Under the pieces are notes generated by a model. It did not search any database, had not been told where the DNA came from, and was given only the letters and a program-made list of their open reading frames with translations. A stretch of DNA of 25,167 nucleotides, taken from positions 1 to 25,167 of the IMG/VR virus record IMGVR_UViG_3300037042_000027; one strand, written 5' to 3'. Both the position numbers and the translations under genes were made by a program. Shown here in pieces: positions 1 through 7,666 of the stretch. The DNA comes from a virus. The stretch's first letter is position 1. The number at the start of each line of letters is the position of its first letter.

Positions 1-1
1 G

Positions 2-433
2 GCTGAACTCCGCGATCACCTTGGCGATCTGGATGAGGGCACGGACGACTTTTACATCAACAAAGACGACATCCCGCCGGGTTGGGAATATGAGTGGAAG
101 CGCAAACTTCTGCTTGGCGCTGAAGACCCTGCGTATCAGGTCGCCTTGGCCCGCGCAGGTTGGGAGCCAGTTCCGACGTCGCGTCACCCGTCGTACATGC
201 CGAATAATGGCAATCACCCGACAATTGAACGCAAGGGCATGGTCCTGATGGAGCGCCCGTCAGAAATTTCTGACGAAGCCCGCGCCATTGAACTCCGCAA
301 GGCGCGCAATCAGGTCAGGCAGAAGGAAGCCCAGCTTAATTCCGCAGAAGGCGGTCAGTTTGAGCGGGCGAATAAAGACCAGTCGCTGGTCAATATCCGG
401 AAATCATACGACTCAATTCCAATTCCCCAGTAG
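2..433 (+). CDS. Phage structural-region protein of unknown function, 5' end missing
   Basis: The frame is open from base 2 to the TAG at 431-433, so the start lies upstream of the window; 143 residues are visible. The fragment is hydrophilic. It holds a PPGWEYEWKRK stretch, a PVPTSRHPSYMP stretch and a charged helical tail (ELRKARNQVRQKEAQL) ending in SIPIPQ. I recall similar conserved hypothetical proteins just upstream of capsid genes in phages of aquatic bacteria, but I know no function. Its place before the decoration and capsid genes would suit a head-assembly role, which is inference only. The internal ATG at 146 is not the likely start, because homologous-looking sequence continues upstream in the same frame. 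A hairpin terminator follows 17 bases after the stop. Confidence 0.8.
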   Translation, partial: AELRDHLGDLDEGTDDFYINKDDIPPGWEYEWKRKLLLGAEDPAYQVALARAGWEPVPTSRHPSYMPNNGNHPTIERKGMVLMERPSEISDEARAIELRKARNQVRQKEAQLNSAEGGQFERANKDQSLVNIRKSYDSIPIPQ

Positions 434-450
434 GGGAAATAGGGTAAATC

Positions 451-474
451 GGGCGGCTATATGCCGCCCTTTTT
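451..474 (+). terminator. Rho-independent terminator after the first gene
   Basis: A perfect 7-bp G+C-rich stem (GGGCGGC at 451-457 with GCCGCCC at 463-469) closes a 5-base TATAT loop. It is followed directly by five T residues (470-474), the classic intrinsic terminator layout. It separates the upstream gene from the capsid transcription unit. Confidence 0.85.
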
Positions 475-482
475 ATGGAATG

Positions 483-513
483 TTGACAAAGACGGAAAAA
501 TAAAGGATTTATC
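483..513 (+). promoter_or_regulatory. Possible sigma70-type promoter ahead of the capsid genes
   Basis: A perfect -35 hexamer TTGACA lies at 483-488, just downstream of the terminator. The -10 is weak: TTTATC at 508-513 has a 19-base spacer. The position between a terminator and the decoration/capsid genes makes a promoter plausible, giving the capsid genes their own supply of transcript. The poor -10 keeps the call tentative. Confidence 0.35.
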
Positions 514-518
514 GGTCT

Positions 519-538
519 ACCTCCCCCGGTGTGGAGGT
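519..538 (+). promoter_or_regulatory. Leader hairpin upstream of the decoration gene
   Basis: ACCTCC (519-524) can pair with GGAGGT (533-538) across an 8-base loop. The element CCCCGGTGTG at 524-533 recurs exactly at 560-569, still in the leader. The 3' arm GGAGGT resembles a ribosome-binding site but is not next to a start codon. The real site is AAAAGGAG at 586-593. It may be a 5' leader structure, role unknown. Confidence 0.35.
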
Positions 539-600
539 CCGAAAACCTCAGTCTTAGTCGCCCCGGTGTGCGATGATGGCTTCCCAAAAGGAGATCCGTC

Positions 601-1194
601 ATGGCCAACACTTTTGCGCCTTTCGGTTTTAGCCAGTACAGCGGTACTGGTTCTGCTCCGACTTACGAGCAGAATGTGGGCTTCTGCGCCTACAATACCG
701 CTGCTATGTATTTCGGTGATCCCGTCTTCCAGAACTCGAACGGTTCGATTTATCCGACCACTCCGGGCACTGGCATTCTCGCTGGCATCTTTGTCGGCTG
801 CAAGTATCTGTCCGTCTCGCAGAAGCGCACCGTTTGGTCGAACTTCTGGGGCGCTGCTGACGTTGCCTCGACGAACACCGTCGAAGTCTACATCGTCAAC
901 GATCCGAATGCCAAGTTCTTGGCACAGGTCGGTGGTTCGTCCTCGACGGGCCTCGCCACTTCGGACATCGGTGCCAACGTGCAGTTTGCTTACGGCACCC
1001 CCAACACGATGAGCGGCCTTTCGGGCGCATACATCGACATCACCGTCACGCCGACAACGACAGCCACGCTGCCGTTTAAGGTCGTTGGCCTCGACACCGC
1101 CCCTCCGGGTTCGAATGGTTCCGAAGCTGGCGCATACAATTATGCAATTGTTGCGTTCAACAACGTCACCACCAAGACCTTGACCGGCATTTAA
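601..1194 (+). CDS. Putative capsid decoration or head structural protein
   Basis: This is a 197-residue protein rich in Gly, Ser, Thr, Asn and aromatic residues and low in charge, as in beta-rich virion proteins. It starts MANTFAPFGFSQYSGTG, the kind of N-terminus seen in phage head proteins encoded just before the capsid gene. A FGDPV patch occurs near residue 40. The ATG at 601 has a strong AAAAGGAG site 7 bases upstream. It sits 14 bases before the major capsid gene in the same unit. Decoration or capsid-stabilising function is inferred from position and composition; no catalytic motif is seen. Other possibilities are a minor head protein or a spike. Confidence 0.65.
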   Translation: MANTFAPFGFSQYSGTGSAPTYEQNVGFCAYNTAAMYFGDPVFQNSNGSIYPTTPGTGILAGIFVGCKYLSVSQKRTVWSNFWGAADVASTNTVEVYIVNDPNAKFLAQVGGSSSTGLATSDIGANVQFAYGTPNTMSGLSGAYIDITVTPTTTATLPFKVVGLDTAPPGSNGSEAGAYNYAIVAFNNVTTKTLTGI

Positions 1195-1208
1195 GGGAGT
1201 AAGGTACC

Positions 1209-2123
1209 ATGGCTGTTAATCTTTCAGCGATTAAAGACCTTCTGCTCCCCGGCCTGCGGGGCGTAGAAGGCAAGTACGAGATGATCCCATCTCAGTACGA
1301 CAAGATCTTCACGAAGCATGACTCGAAGCTGGCGCTCGAACGTACCGCTGAAATGCGTTACCTCGGCCTTGCTCAGTTGAAGACTGAGGGCGGTCAAACG
1401 TCCTTCGACAACGGCGCTGGTGAGCGTTATGTGTACAACCAAGAACACAATGAAATTGCTCTTGGTTATGCCATCACGCGCAAAGCCATCGACGATAACC
1501 TGTACAAGACGCAGTTCCAGCCTTCGAACCTCGGTCTGATTGAGTCCTTCCAGCAGACCAAGGAAATCTACGGCTCGAACATCTTGAACACGGCCACAAC
1601 CTACAACGCTAACATTGGCGGTGACGGTGTCGCGCTCTGCTCGACGGCTCACCCCATCGACGGTGGTACGGTTGCCAACACGCCGACGACGCAGGTCGAT
1701 CTCAACGAAGCCACGCTGCTGAACGCGATGATCGCGATCCGCACGAACTTCAAGGATCAGGCTGGCCTGAAGGTCTTCGCCCGTGGCCGCAAGCTTATCG
1801 TTCCGCCGCAGCTTGAGCCTGTCGCTATCCGCCTCACCAAGACGGAACTCCGTCCGGGTACGGCTGACAACGACGTCAACGCCATCCTCAGCACCAGCGG
1901 TGGTCTTCCAGAAGGCTACATGGTCAACGACTTCTTGACGTCGGCCTATGCTTGGTTCCTTCTGACCAACATCGACGGTCTGTCGTACATGGAGCGCGTC
2001 AAGTTCGAAACCGACATGCAGGTCGATTTCGTAACCGACAACCTTCTGGTCAAGGGCTATGAGCGTTATAGCTTCGGCTATTACAACTGGCGTTCGATCT
2101 ACGGTTCGTTCCCGACTTCGTAA
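1209..2123 (+). CDS. Major capsid protein, Mu gpT-like (HK97 fold)
   Basis: This 304-residue protein should form the icosahedral shell. Its length matches Mu gpT-type coat proteins (about 300). The pattern also fits that family: a GYAITRKAIDD helix in the first half, a central STAHPIDGGT segment, then KVFARGRKLIVPPQLEPVAI (the family's conserved P-x-Leu-Glu strand), and a C-terminal strand region with ERVKFETDMQVDF. The ATG at 1209 is preceded by GGGAG and AAGG (1195-1204). No N-terminal prodomain is obvious, so scaffolding or protease functions would be encoded upstream, outside the window. A strong hairpin follows the stop. Assignment rests on recognised family features, not on a search. 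Confidence 0.8.
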   Translation: MAVNLSAIKDLLLPGLRGVEGKYEMIPSQYDKIFTKHDSKLALERTAEMRYLGLAQLKTEGGQTSFDNGAGERYVYNQEHNEIALGYAITRKAIDDNLYKTQFQPSNLGLIESFQQTKEIYGSNILNTATTYNANIGGDGVALCSTAHPIDGGTVANTPTTQVDLNEATLLNAMIAIRTNFKDQAGLKVFARGRKLIVPPQLEPVAIRLTKTELRPGTADNDVNAILSTSGGLPEGYMVNDFLTSAYAWFLLTNIDGLSYMERVKFETDMQVDFVTDNLLVKGYERYSFGYYNWRSIYGSFPTS

Positions 2124-2132
2124 TCAATCGGC

Positions 2133-2157
2133 ACCCCCTCTCTTAGCGGGAGGGGGT
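2133..2157 (+). promoter_or_regulatory. Strong hairpin after the major capsid gene, no U-tract
   Basis: Bases 2133-2142 pair with 2148-2157 in a 10-bp stem (one G-U pair) around a TTAGC loop. No T-run follows; the next bases lead into the AAAGGAGGT ribosome-binding site (2164-2172) of the next gene. This suits an mRNA stabiliser or processing point that gives extra capsid transcript, or a partial attenuator, rather than a full terminator. Confidence 0.6.
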
Positions 2158-2177
2158 AACCTTAAAGGAGGTTCCCA

Positions 2178-2672
2178 ATGGGTACTACTACTTTTACCGG
2201 GCCGATTATGGCGGGCAACGTCCTCCAGAGCGACGGCACTGGCAGTCTTGCCGGTGTTGGCGGTTATAACGGCACAGCCAATGTTGGCTACGCTGTCATG
2301 GCTCAGTCGGAAGTGATCACACAGGCGACCAATGGTTCGTCTGCTGGCGTTTACACGACTGCGATTGTCATCCCAGCCGACAGTCAGATCCTCAGCATCG
2401 ATTTGCTGGTTTCGACTGCTTGGACGGGCACTGCATCAACGCTTGGCATTGGCACCACGGCTTCGGCCACGGCGCTGACTGCTGCTGGCGCTGTTGCAGG
2501 TGGCACAAAGGGCATTGTCAGCGCCAATCCCGGCACTGTTGATGCAGCGATTGCCAACTGGCAGGACGTGGGCTCGACCGACATTCAGGTCTTGGTTACA
2601 TCCACAAACACGGGTAGCGGCGTCGGTGTTCTGACCGTCACTTATATCCAGTCCAACAACCTTACGGCGTAA
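2178..2672 (+). CDS. Small phage structural protein, function unknown
   Basis: The 164-residue product starts MGTTTFTGPIMAGNV and is dominated by Gly, Ala, Thr, Ser and Val with very few charges. Regular beta-strand spacing in the second half (IQVLVTSTNTGSGVGVLTVT) suggests a beta-sandwich. The start is fixed by a near-perfect AAAGGAGGT site 5 bases upstream of the ATG, implying strong translation. I recall short MGTTTFxGPI proteins next to capsid genes in many phages of aquatic bacteria. A head decoration or capsid-associated role is likely by position but unproven. Confidence 0.65.
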   Translation: MGTTTFTGPIMAGNVLQSDGTGSLAGVGGYNGTANVGYAVMAQSEVITQATNGSSAGVYTTAIVIPADSQILSIDLLVSTAWTGTASTLGIGTTASATALTAAGAVAGGTKGIVSANPGTVDAAIANWQDVGSTDIQVLVTSTNTGSGVGVLTVTYIQSNNLTA

Positions 2673-2684
2673 AGGATATTCGCT

Positions 2685-2972
2685 ATGAAGGGTCGTAAAA
2701 CTCGCGCATCTGGTGGCGTCAATCAAGCCGCTGAAGACCTCAGCAGCAAGAACATGCGCTACACCTATGAAAGCAACGTCAACAAGGAAGCTGTCGAGCG
2801 CAAGCGCGGTGGCAAGACTGTTGGCAAGGTCAAGGGCATGGATGCCATGGCCTGCGCCGGTCGCAAGCCGCGCAAGTCGGGTGGCCGCGCATCGTCTGAT
2901 GCAAATCCATTCACGTCCGCCCGCGCAGGTACCCCTGCAAAGGGTCGCAATGTCAGCGGTTCGATCAACTGA
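2685..2972 (+). CDS. Small basic conserved phage protein
   Basis: This 95-residue protein is strongly basic: 21 Lys/Arg against 7 Asp/Glu by my count. It has Gly-Gly-Lys and Arg-Lys clusters and the ending SDANPFTSARAGTPAKGRN. I recall similar MKGRKTRASGG proteins beside capsid genes in many phages, with no known function. The charge would suit contact with packaged DNA or the inner capsid surface, which is inference. The start has AAAGGA at 2671-2676, overlapping the previous stop. A hairpin follows the gene. Confidence 0.7.
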   Translation: MKGRKTRASGGVNQAAEDLSSKNMRYTYESNVNKEAVERKRGGKTVGKVKGMDAMACAGRKPRKSGGRASSDANPFTSARAGTPAKGRNVSGSIN

Positions 2973-2995
2973 TCGCTAAGACCTTGTGAAGATAG

Positions 2996-3021
2996 AACGG
3001 GGGCTTAGCGGCCCCCGTTTT
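2996..3021 (+). terminator. Hairpin terminator or attenuator
   Basis: Bases 2996-3004 pair with 3011-3019 in a 9-bp stem containing five consecutive G-C pairs. A TTAGCG loop closes it, and it runs into TTTT (3018-3021, the first two inside the stem). The short U-run suggests partial rather than full termination. The loop shares CTTAGCGG (3004-3011) with the hairpin at 2133-2157 (2142-2149). Confidence 0.6.
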
Positions 3022-3036
3022 ACTATGGAGAAGAGC

Positions 3037-3306
3037 ATGTCCGACGCTTGGCAACGCAAAGAAGGTCAGTCCAGTTCTGGCGGTTTGAACGACAAAGGGC
3101 GCGCATCTCTCCGCGCTGAGGGTCACAATATCAAGAGACCGGTCACAGCCGGAGAAGCGGATCGCAGCCCTGCGGCAGCAGAGAGGCGCGACAACTTCCG
3201 CTCAAGGATGTGCGGGATGAAGGAAAAACTCACGTCGGCCAAGACGGCGCACGACCCAAACAGCCGGATCAATCTGGCGCTCAAAAGATGGGACGTGAAG
3301 TGCTAG
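3037..3306 (+). CDS. Small basic conserved phage protein (DUF6321-like)
   Basis: The 89-residue product starts MSDAWQRKEGQSSSGGLNDKGRAS and has a mid-protein CGMKEKL patch and a basic C-terminus ending RWDVKC. This layout recalls a small widespread phage family annotated DUF6321, function unknown. I chose the ATG at 3037 because GGAG at 3027-3030 lies 6 bases upstream. The longer reading from 2986 would begin inside the preceding hairpin. It is the second basic small protein in a row downstream of the capsid gene. A virion-internal or DNA-contact role is only a guess. Confidence 0.65.
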   Translation: MSDAWQRKEGQSSSGGLNDKGRASLRAEGHNIKRPVTAGEADRSPAAAERRDNFRSRMCGMKEKLTSAKTAHDPNSRINLALKRWDVKC

Positions 3307-3376
3307 TTTCCCGCATCAATAAGTGCTAATGTCACGGTAATTTCAGGCCTCAGGCCTTCTGCGAAAGGTATGTTTT

Positions 3377-4171
3377 ATGGCTTCCGGTGTTGTCTGTCAG
3401 TCCATCAGCCGCGTTGGAGCGACTGAACCCTTCGAACTTCAGGTCTCCCGTGGCCAGATCACAGGGCACTCAACTGTCTTGGTTTCGGGCACACTCCCAA
3501 CGCTGGGCACTTCGCAGGCCACAGTTTGGAACCGTGGCGGCATTTATGTCTATCCTGCAACGGCGCAGGTCATGGTTGTTGCCAGCACAAGCGCAAATGA
3601 CGCGGCAGCCGGAACCGGTGCCCGGACGGTGACGATTGAAGGCTTGGACGGGAATTACGATCAGATCCAAGAGACGGTGACGCTCAACGGCCAGACCGGC
3701 GTCAACACCACCAATTCGTTCTTGCGCGTTACGCACATGTATGTGGCGACCGCCGGAAGCGGTCTGGCGGCAGCGGGCACCATTTCTGTGGGTACGGGCA
3801 CTGTAACCGCAGGCGTCCCTGCGGTGGTTTACCTGAACTATTTGGCCCAGTCGGGTGCCACGTCAGCCATTTGGACGGTCCCCGCAGGCTACACTGCGTA
3901 CATCACCGCAATCCAGTCCTCTTCCGGCAACGCAACTTCCGGCCAGTGGACCAATTTTGGCCTGTTTGTCGCTTCCTCACAGGGGGCTCCGCTTGACAGC
4001 TCTTTGCAGTGGATTTGCTCAAATGGCGGCAACGCTCAGATCAGCTTTGACTACCCCATTCCGGTTTCTGAAAAGATCGATTTCGAAATCCGTGCTATCA
4101 GCACCACAGCCTCAACGTCAGTTGATGCCAACATGCAGATTGTTTACATCAAGAACGATGGCGCTCTCTAA
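3377..4171 (+). CDS. Virion structural protein, beta-rich
   Basis: The 264-residue product is uncharged and rich in Thr, Ser, Gly, Ala and Val. Its first 140 residues hold RTVTIEGLDGNYDQIQETVT and the motif LNGQTGVNTT. The middle holds GTGTVTAGVPAVVY and the segment WTVPAGYTAYIT. The C-terminal part looks like a jelly-roll (KIDFEIRAIS). I recall this layout from a conserved phage virion family without assigned function. The ATG has AAAGG 8 bases upstream. It closes the head block and precedes an adaptor-like gene by 12 bases. It could be a head fibre, a decoration protein or a tail component; the sequence does not decide. Confidence 0.6.
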   Translation: MASGVVCQSISRVGATEPFELQVSRGQITGHSTVLVSGTLPTLGTSQATVWNRGGIYVYPATAQVMVVASTSANDAAAGTGARTVTIEGLDGNYDQIQETVTLNGQTGVNTTNSFLRVTHMYVATAGSGLAAAGTISVGTGTVTAGVPAVVYLNYLAQSGATSAIWTVPAGYTAYITAIQSSSGNATSGQWTNFGLFVASSQGAPLDSSLQWICSNGGNAQISFDYPIPVSEKIDFEIRAISTTASTSVDANMQIVYIKNDGAL

Positions 4172-4183
4172 GGGGTAAACGGC

Positions 4184-4873
4184 ATGACCGTAAGCGGCAC
4201 TTTCAATTACAATCCGTCGCTTGGCGAACTGACGCTCTACGCCTTTAACCTGTGTGGAATTCGCAACACCGCGCTTCTTCAGGAGCATATGGAGTCGGCG
4301 CGGATGGCAGCGAACCTGCTGCTTGGCCGCTGGTCTTCAGAGGGTGTTAACCTTTGGATGGTCAACCTCCAGACGATCCCGCTCATTGCAGGGCAGTCGG
4401 AGTACAATCTTCCTGCAAACAACATCGTCATGCTCGACACCTATATCGAAACGGACGATGGCTCCGGGCCCCCGATTGACCGCCTGATCCTTCCGATCAG
4501 CCGCACGGAATATGCCTCCTATCCCAACAAGGAGCAGCAGGGCTTCCCGACAACGTACTGGCAGGACCGTCAGATCAGCGGGACTGTATCGCTGTGGCCT
4601 GTTCCAGATGGCACCCAGACGTCCCTGAAGTTCTACCAGCTTTGCCAGATTGACGACGCCGAATTCACCAATGGGCAGACGGTCAACGCTCCGGTCTATT
4701 TCCTTGAGGCCTTTGCCTATGGTCTGGCGCAGCGCTTGGCCATGATCTGGGCCCCTGATCGCCTTCAAATCCTGAAGCCACTGGCTGACGAGGCATATCA
4801 GATTGCCGCAATGCAGAACGTGGAAACAGCCAACTTTTACATCAGCCCGTCTATTTCCGGCTATTTTAGGTAG
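4184..4873 (+). CDS. Head-to-tail adaptor-like protein (P22 gp4 / SU10 adaptor type)
   Basis: This 229-residue protein has a layout typical of adaptors that ring the portal and stop DNA leaking out. An N-terminal helical part (LGELTLYAFNLCGI, then ARMAANLLLGRWSSEGVNLW) is followed by a beta-rich middle with SEYNLPANNIVMLDTYI. The C-terminal helices are AFAYGLAQRLAMIWAPDRLQ and LADEAYQIAAMQNVE. The helix-strand-helix order and length match the P22 gp4/SU10 adaptor group. AAGGGGT precedes the ATG. A second adaptor-like gene lies at 14045-14827, so this one may do a related but distinct job. Moderate certainty, from recognition rather than search. Confidence 0.6.
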   Translation: MTVSGTFNYNPSLGELTLYAFNLCGIRNTALLQEHMESARMAANLLLGRWSSEGVNLWMVNLQTIPLIAGQSEYNLPANNIVMLDTYIETDDGSGPPIDRLILPISRTEYASYPNKEQQGFPTTYWQDRQISGTVSLWPVPDGTQTSLKFYQLCQIDDAEFTNGQTVNAPVYFLEAFAYGLAQRLAMIWAPDRLQILKPLADEAYQIAAMQNVETANFYISPSISGYFR

Positions 4874-4878
4874 GATCG

Positions 4879-5613
4879 ATGGCATACGCCTCACAGTCAG
4901 GTCGGGCCAGAACAAGTTCATCCAGCCCTCAAGCGCATGCGATCTGCGACCGCTGCGGGTTCCGGTACAATCACGTCGATCTCCAGTGGCAGTATGACTG
5001 GCGCGGTGCTGCCTTGCAGAACGTCCGCATCCTTGTCTGCGATAGCTGCTTGGACACACCTCAGGACCAGTTGAGGGCAATTGTGGTGCCTGCGGACCCT
5101 GTTCCGATCATGCAGGCGCGTACACAGGACTTCAGGGTCGCTGAGACTGACTATCAGACAGTTACGGCCCCGCCGCTCATTGACCCCACCACCGGCATCC
5201 CAATCCCTGTCAACGTGACGCTGGTCACGCAGGATGGGGAGAATTTGCTGACGCAGCAGGTGGGTCCGCCGACTGGCTTGGATCAGGGCGCGATCATGCC
5301 GCTTGTTGGCAAGGAGCATTTTGACGTCAAGCTTAACCCGCTTTCTGTGTCCTCAATTGGCACAGACCAAATCTCTGTCACGTTCTCAGCGGCGCATGGC
5401 CTTGTGACCGACGCTCAGATCTCCGTTCAGGGCCTCGCAAACGTCAAGGCATGCGGGTTTTACAGCATCACCGTGACGACGGCCACGGCATTTACCTATC
5501 AGACAAATACGGCTATACCCGCCGCATCGCTGCTCACTGCGACGACAAACATGGTCACGGCGCTGGTTGGTCTGCCATATGGCTTCACCCAGATACCGCA
5601 GACGGGGATTTAA
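4879..5613 (+). CDS. Structural protein with zinc-ribbon-like N-terminus and FCCH-like beta domain
   Basis: The 244-residue product carries Cys23-x2-Cys26 and Cys54-x2-Cys57, a treble-clef or zinc-ribbon spacing, in [14 protein letters not shown]...LVCDSCLD. A Pro-rich linker follows (residues 60-145). Residues about 152-211 form a beta domain with AAHGL and [15 protein letters not shown], like the FCCH-type inserts found in phage proteins. The same kind of domain occurs in the nozzle-like protein at 14834. The gene starts 5 bases after the adaptor-like gene and ends 2 bases before the collagen-like fibre, so a tail-base or fibre-attachment role is plausible. I recall similar Cys-bearing proteins next to adaptors in other phages. 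Exact function unknown. Confidence 0.6.
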   Translation: MAYASQSGRARTSSSSPQAHAICDRCGFRYNHVDLQWQYDWRGAALQNVRILVCDSCLDTPQDQLRAIVVPADPVPIMQARTQDFRVAETDYQTVTAPPLIDPTTGIPIPVNVTLVTQDGENLLTQQVGPPTGLDQGAIMPLVGKEHFDVKLNPLSVSSIGTDQISVTFSAAHGLVTDAQISVQGLANVKACGFYSITVTTATAFTYQTNTAIPAASLLTATTNMVTALVGLPYGFTQIPQTGI

Positions 5614-5615
5614 CA

Positions 5616-7247
5616 ATGGCCAACACAACAATTCCTCAGCTTCCACTTGCGACATCGCTTGATGGTACGGAGCAGTTGGAAATTGTGCAGGCTGGCACTT
5701 CTCGTCGCACCACAGCATCCGCCATCGCAGGCCTTCAGGCAGGCCCCACCGGACCCACAGGCGCTCAGGGCGGCACTGGCGCTACCGGTCCAACAGGGCC
5801 TACCGGTCCTACGGGCAGTCAGGGTGCGGCAGGCAACCAAGGACCATCTGGCCCAACGGGCGTGGCCGGTCCAACCGGCAGCATCGGTCCAACGGGCCCT
5901 ACTGGCGATCAGGGCTCTCAAGGCATTGCAGGCCCTACCGGCGCTAATGGCCCCACTGGGCCCACGGGAGCCACCGGGACCCAAGGGTCCTCAGGCCCAA
6001 CGGGCGCTACCGGCGCTTCTATAACGGGTCCAACGGGCCCCACGGGCGCTGCATCGACAGTTGCTGGCCCGACAGGCGCTCAAGGCGTTGAGGGTCCCAC
6101 TGGCCCCACAGGCGCTACGGGTGCCGCATCTACGGTTGCAGGACCCACTGGGCCCACGGGCAGCACTGGCTTGTCCGTAACGGGTCCGACAGGGGCGACC
6201 GGCAGCACTGGCCCGACAGGCCCTACAGGTCCCGGCGGATCTTTGGCCTATTGGGGGTCGTTCTGGGACACGACTGATCAGCCTAACGCCGGAACCACCG
6301 CCGCCAATTTGGTCCTTATCGGGAACACCGATCCAGCATCCAATGGCGTCAGCATTGTGGGCGGAAGTCAGATTACATTCCCCAATGCCGGTGTTTACAA
6401 CATCCAGTTCTCCTTCCAATTTGTAAAAACCAACTCCTCAAGCGACACTGTCCGCATTTGGATTAAGAAAAATGGAACGGACGTTCCTGACACCTCCGGC
6501 GAAATTACCATGCAGGGCAGTGGACAGCACTCCCTGCCCGCTTGGAACTATGTCCTAAGTCTTTCGGCCAGCGACTATATCCAGTTCTATTGGCAGTCGT
6601 CTGACCCGGCCATGTCGCTTGAGACACTCGCTGCGGGCACCACTCCCACCACGCCAGTCAACCCTTCGGTCATTGTCACGGCCACGCAGGTTACCAACGT
6701 GCAGGCAGGCCCCACAGGCCCCACAGGCGTTGCGGGCCCGACTGGAAGTGCAGGTCCCACAGGCCCCACGGGCACCGCTGGCATTGACGGTCCTACCGGT
6801 CCAACAGGCGCAGCTTCGACGGTTGCCGGTCCCACGGGCCCAACAGGCGCTCAGGGCGTACAGGGCCCGACAGGCCCGACCGGCGCTGACAGCACGGTTG
6901 CAGGTCCGACAGGTCCGACAGGCGCTCAGGGCGCTCAGGGCAATCAGGGCCCGACCGGCCCAACGGGCACCAATGGCACAGACGGACCGACCGGACCCAC
7001 GGGGCCTACGGGCGCTCAGGGCGTCCAAGGCGTTACGGGCCCGACCGGACCCACCGGAACCACAGGCCCGACAGGCGGAGACAGCACTGTTGCAGGTCCG
7101 ACTGGGCCAACGGGCGCTAACGGCACCAATGGCCCAACAGGTCCGACAGGTGCCAACTCAACCGTCGCTGGCCCCACGGGTCCCACTGGCGCGACAGGCG
7201 CTGCGGCGACTGGTGTGATCGGTAAAATCATGATACTTGGCTTCTAG
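5616..7247 (+). CDS. Collagen-like tail fibre with central C1q-like domain
   Basis: The 543-residue protein begins with a short fibre N-terminus ([20 protein letters not shown] then [13 protein letters not shown]), similar to virion-attachment segments of other phage fibres. Residues about 42-208 and 364-535 are Gly-X-Y collagen repeats, mostly Gly-Pro-Thr. Recurrent STVA breaks interrupt them. Residues about 209-362 form a non-collagen beta domain ([39 protein letters not shown]) resembling C1q/TNF jelly-rolls. The chain should trimerise into a rod with a globular swelling. The ATG at 5616 follows the previous stop by 2 bases. The same frame is open upstream to 5451, but that part overlaps the preceding gene and is not used. 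Thr in the Y position makes glycosylation possible. Confidence 0.85.
   Translation: MANTTIPQLPLATSLDGTEQLEIVQAGTSRRTTASAIAGLQAGPTGPTGAQGGTGATGPTGPTGPTGSQGAAGNQGPSGPTGVAGPTGSIGPTGPTGDQGSQGIAGPTGANGPTGPTGATGTQGSSGPTGATGASITGPTGPTGAASTVAGPTGAQGVEGPTGPTGATGAASTVAGPTGPTGSTGLSVTGPTGATGSTGPTGPTGPGGSLAYWGSFWDTTDQPNAGTTAANLVLIGNTDPASNGVSIVGGSQITFPNAGVYNIQFSFQFVKTNSSSDTVRIWIKKNGTDVPDTSGEITMQGSGQHSLPAWNYVLSLSASDYIQFYWQSSDPAMSLETLAAGTTPTTPVNPSVIVTATQVTNVQAGPTGPTGVAGPTGSAGPTGPTGTAGIDGPTGPTGAASTVAGPTGPTGAQGVQGPTGPTGADSTVAGPTGPTGAQGAQGNQGPTGPTGTNGTDGPTGPTGPTGAQGVQGVTGPTGPTGTTGPTGGDSTVAGPTGPTGANGTNGPTGPTGANSTVAGPTGPTGATGAAATGVIGKIMILGF
5739..7220 (+). repeat. Collagen-coding GPT triplet repeats in two blocks
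   Basis: Degenerate 9-base repeats coding Gly-Pro-Thr fill about 5739-6240 and 6705-7220. They are separated by the unique C1q-like coding segment. Synonymous variation (GGC/GGT/GGA/GGG, CCC/CCG/CCA/CCT) keeps the DNA repeats imperfect while the protein repeat is exact. That argues for selection on the protein rather than recent slippage. Confidence 0.85.
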
Positions 7248-7258
7248 GAGGCTGGAAT

Positions 7259-7654
7259 ATGGCATCGCCCAATCTTGCAAACGTCAGCACGATCACAGGT
7301 TCTACGACGTATTTTACACCGACAGGCACCACTGCCGTCGTGCTGCTGACTAATGCCGCCTCTTCTGGGCAGGTCTTCCGCATCAACCAGATCATCGCGG
7401 CCAATATCGATGGCACGAACGCGGTTGACTGCACCGTTTCGATCTATACGAACGGCGCTGTCGCCCAAGGGTCGGCCCCTTCGGGCGGCACCGCTTATCC
7501 GATTGCCTCCACCATCTCAGTTCCGGCTGACGCATCTCTGATCGTTTCTGACAAGACGACGGCCATCTACCTGATGGAAAACACCTGCATTTCCGTCACT
7601 TCCGGCACGGCCAGCAAGATCACATACACCGTCAGCTACGAAGTCATGTCCTAA
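7259..7654 (+). CDS. Small conserved phage structural protein
   Basis: The 131-residue product starts MASPNLANVSTITGSTTYFT. It has a regular beta pattern (TAVVLLTNAA, VFRINQIIAANIDG, CTVSIYTNGAV, YPIASTISVPADASLIVSDK) and ends KITYTVSYEVMS. I recall many phages of aquatic bacteria carrying such 110-140 residue proteins near fibre genes, unassigned. Its AGGAGG site overlaps the stop of the collagen gene, so the two are probably co-translated. It may form a small beta-sandwich that binds the fibre or coats the virion; this is inference. Confidence 0.65.
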   Translation: MASPNLANVSTITGSTTYFTPTGTTAVVLLTNAASSGQVFRINQIIAANIDGTNAVDCTVSIYTNGAVAQGSAPSGGTAYPIASTISVPADASLIVSDKTTAIYLMENTCISVTSGTASKITYTVSYEVMS

Positions 7655-7666
7655 GGAGCCAAACCT

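Noticed and set aside
2986-3036. Longer start for the DUF6321-like gene
   Set aside because: The upstream start codon would lie at the terminator-like hairpin with no ribosome site; ATG 3037 has GGAG at correct spacing.
4337-5080. 247-residue open frame on the - strand
   Set aside because: It crosses two well-supported + strand genes and has shadow-frame composition.
5451-5615. N-terminal extension of the collagen-like fibre
   Set aside because: It overlaps the upstream gene out of frame. The PQLP...GTSRRTT fibre start at 5616 is a better N-terminus and lies 2 bases after the preceding stop.
5739-7220. CRISPR-like repeat array
   Set aside because: The repeats are 9-base collagen codon triplets in an open frame, with no constant repeat-spacer lengths.
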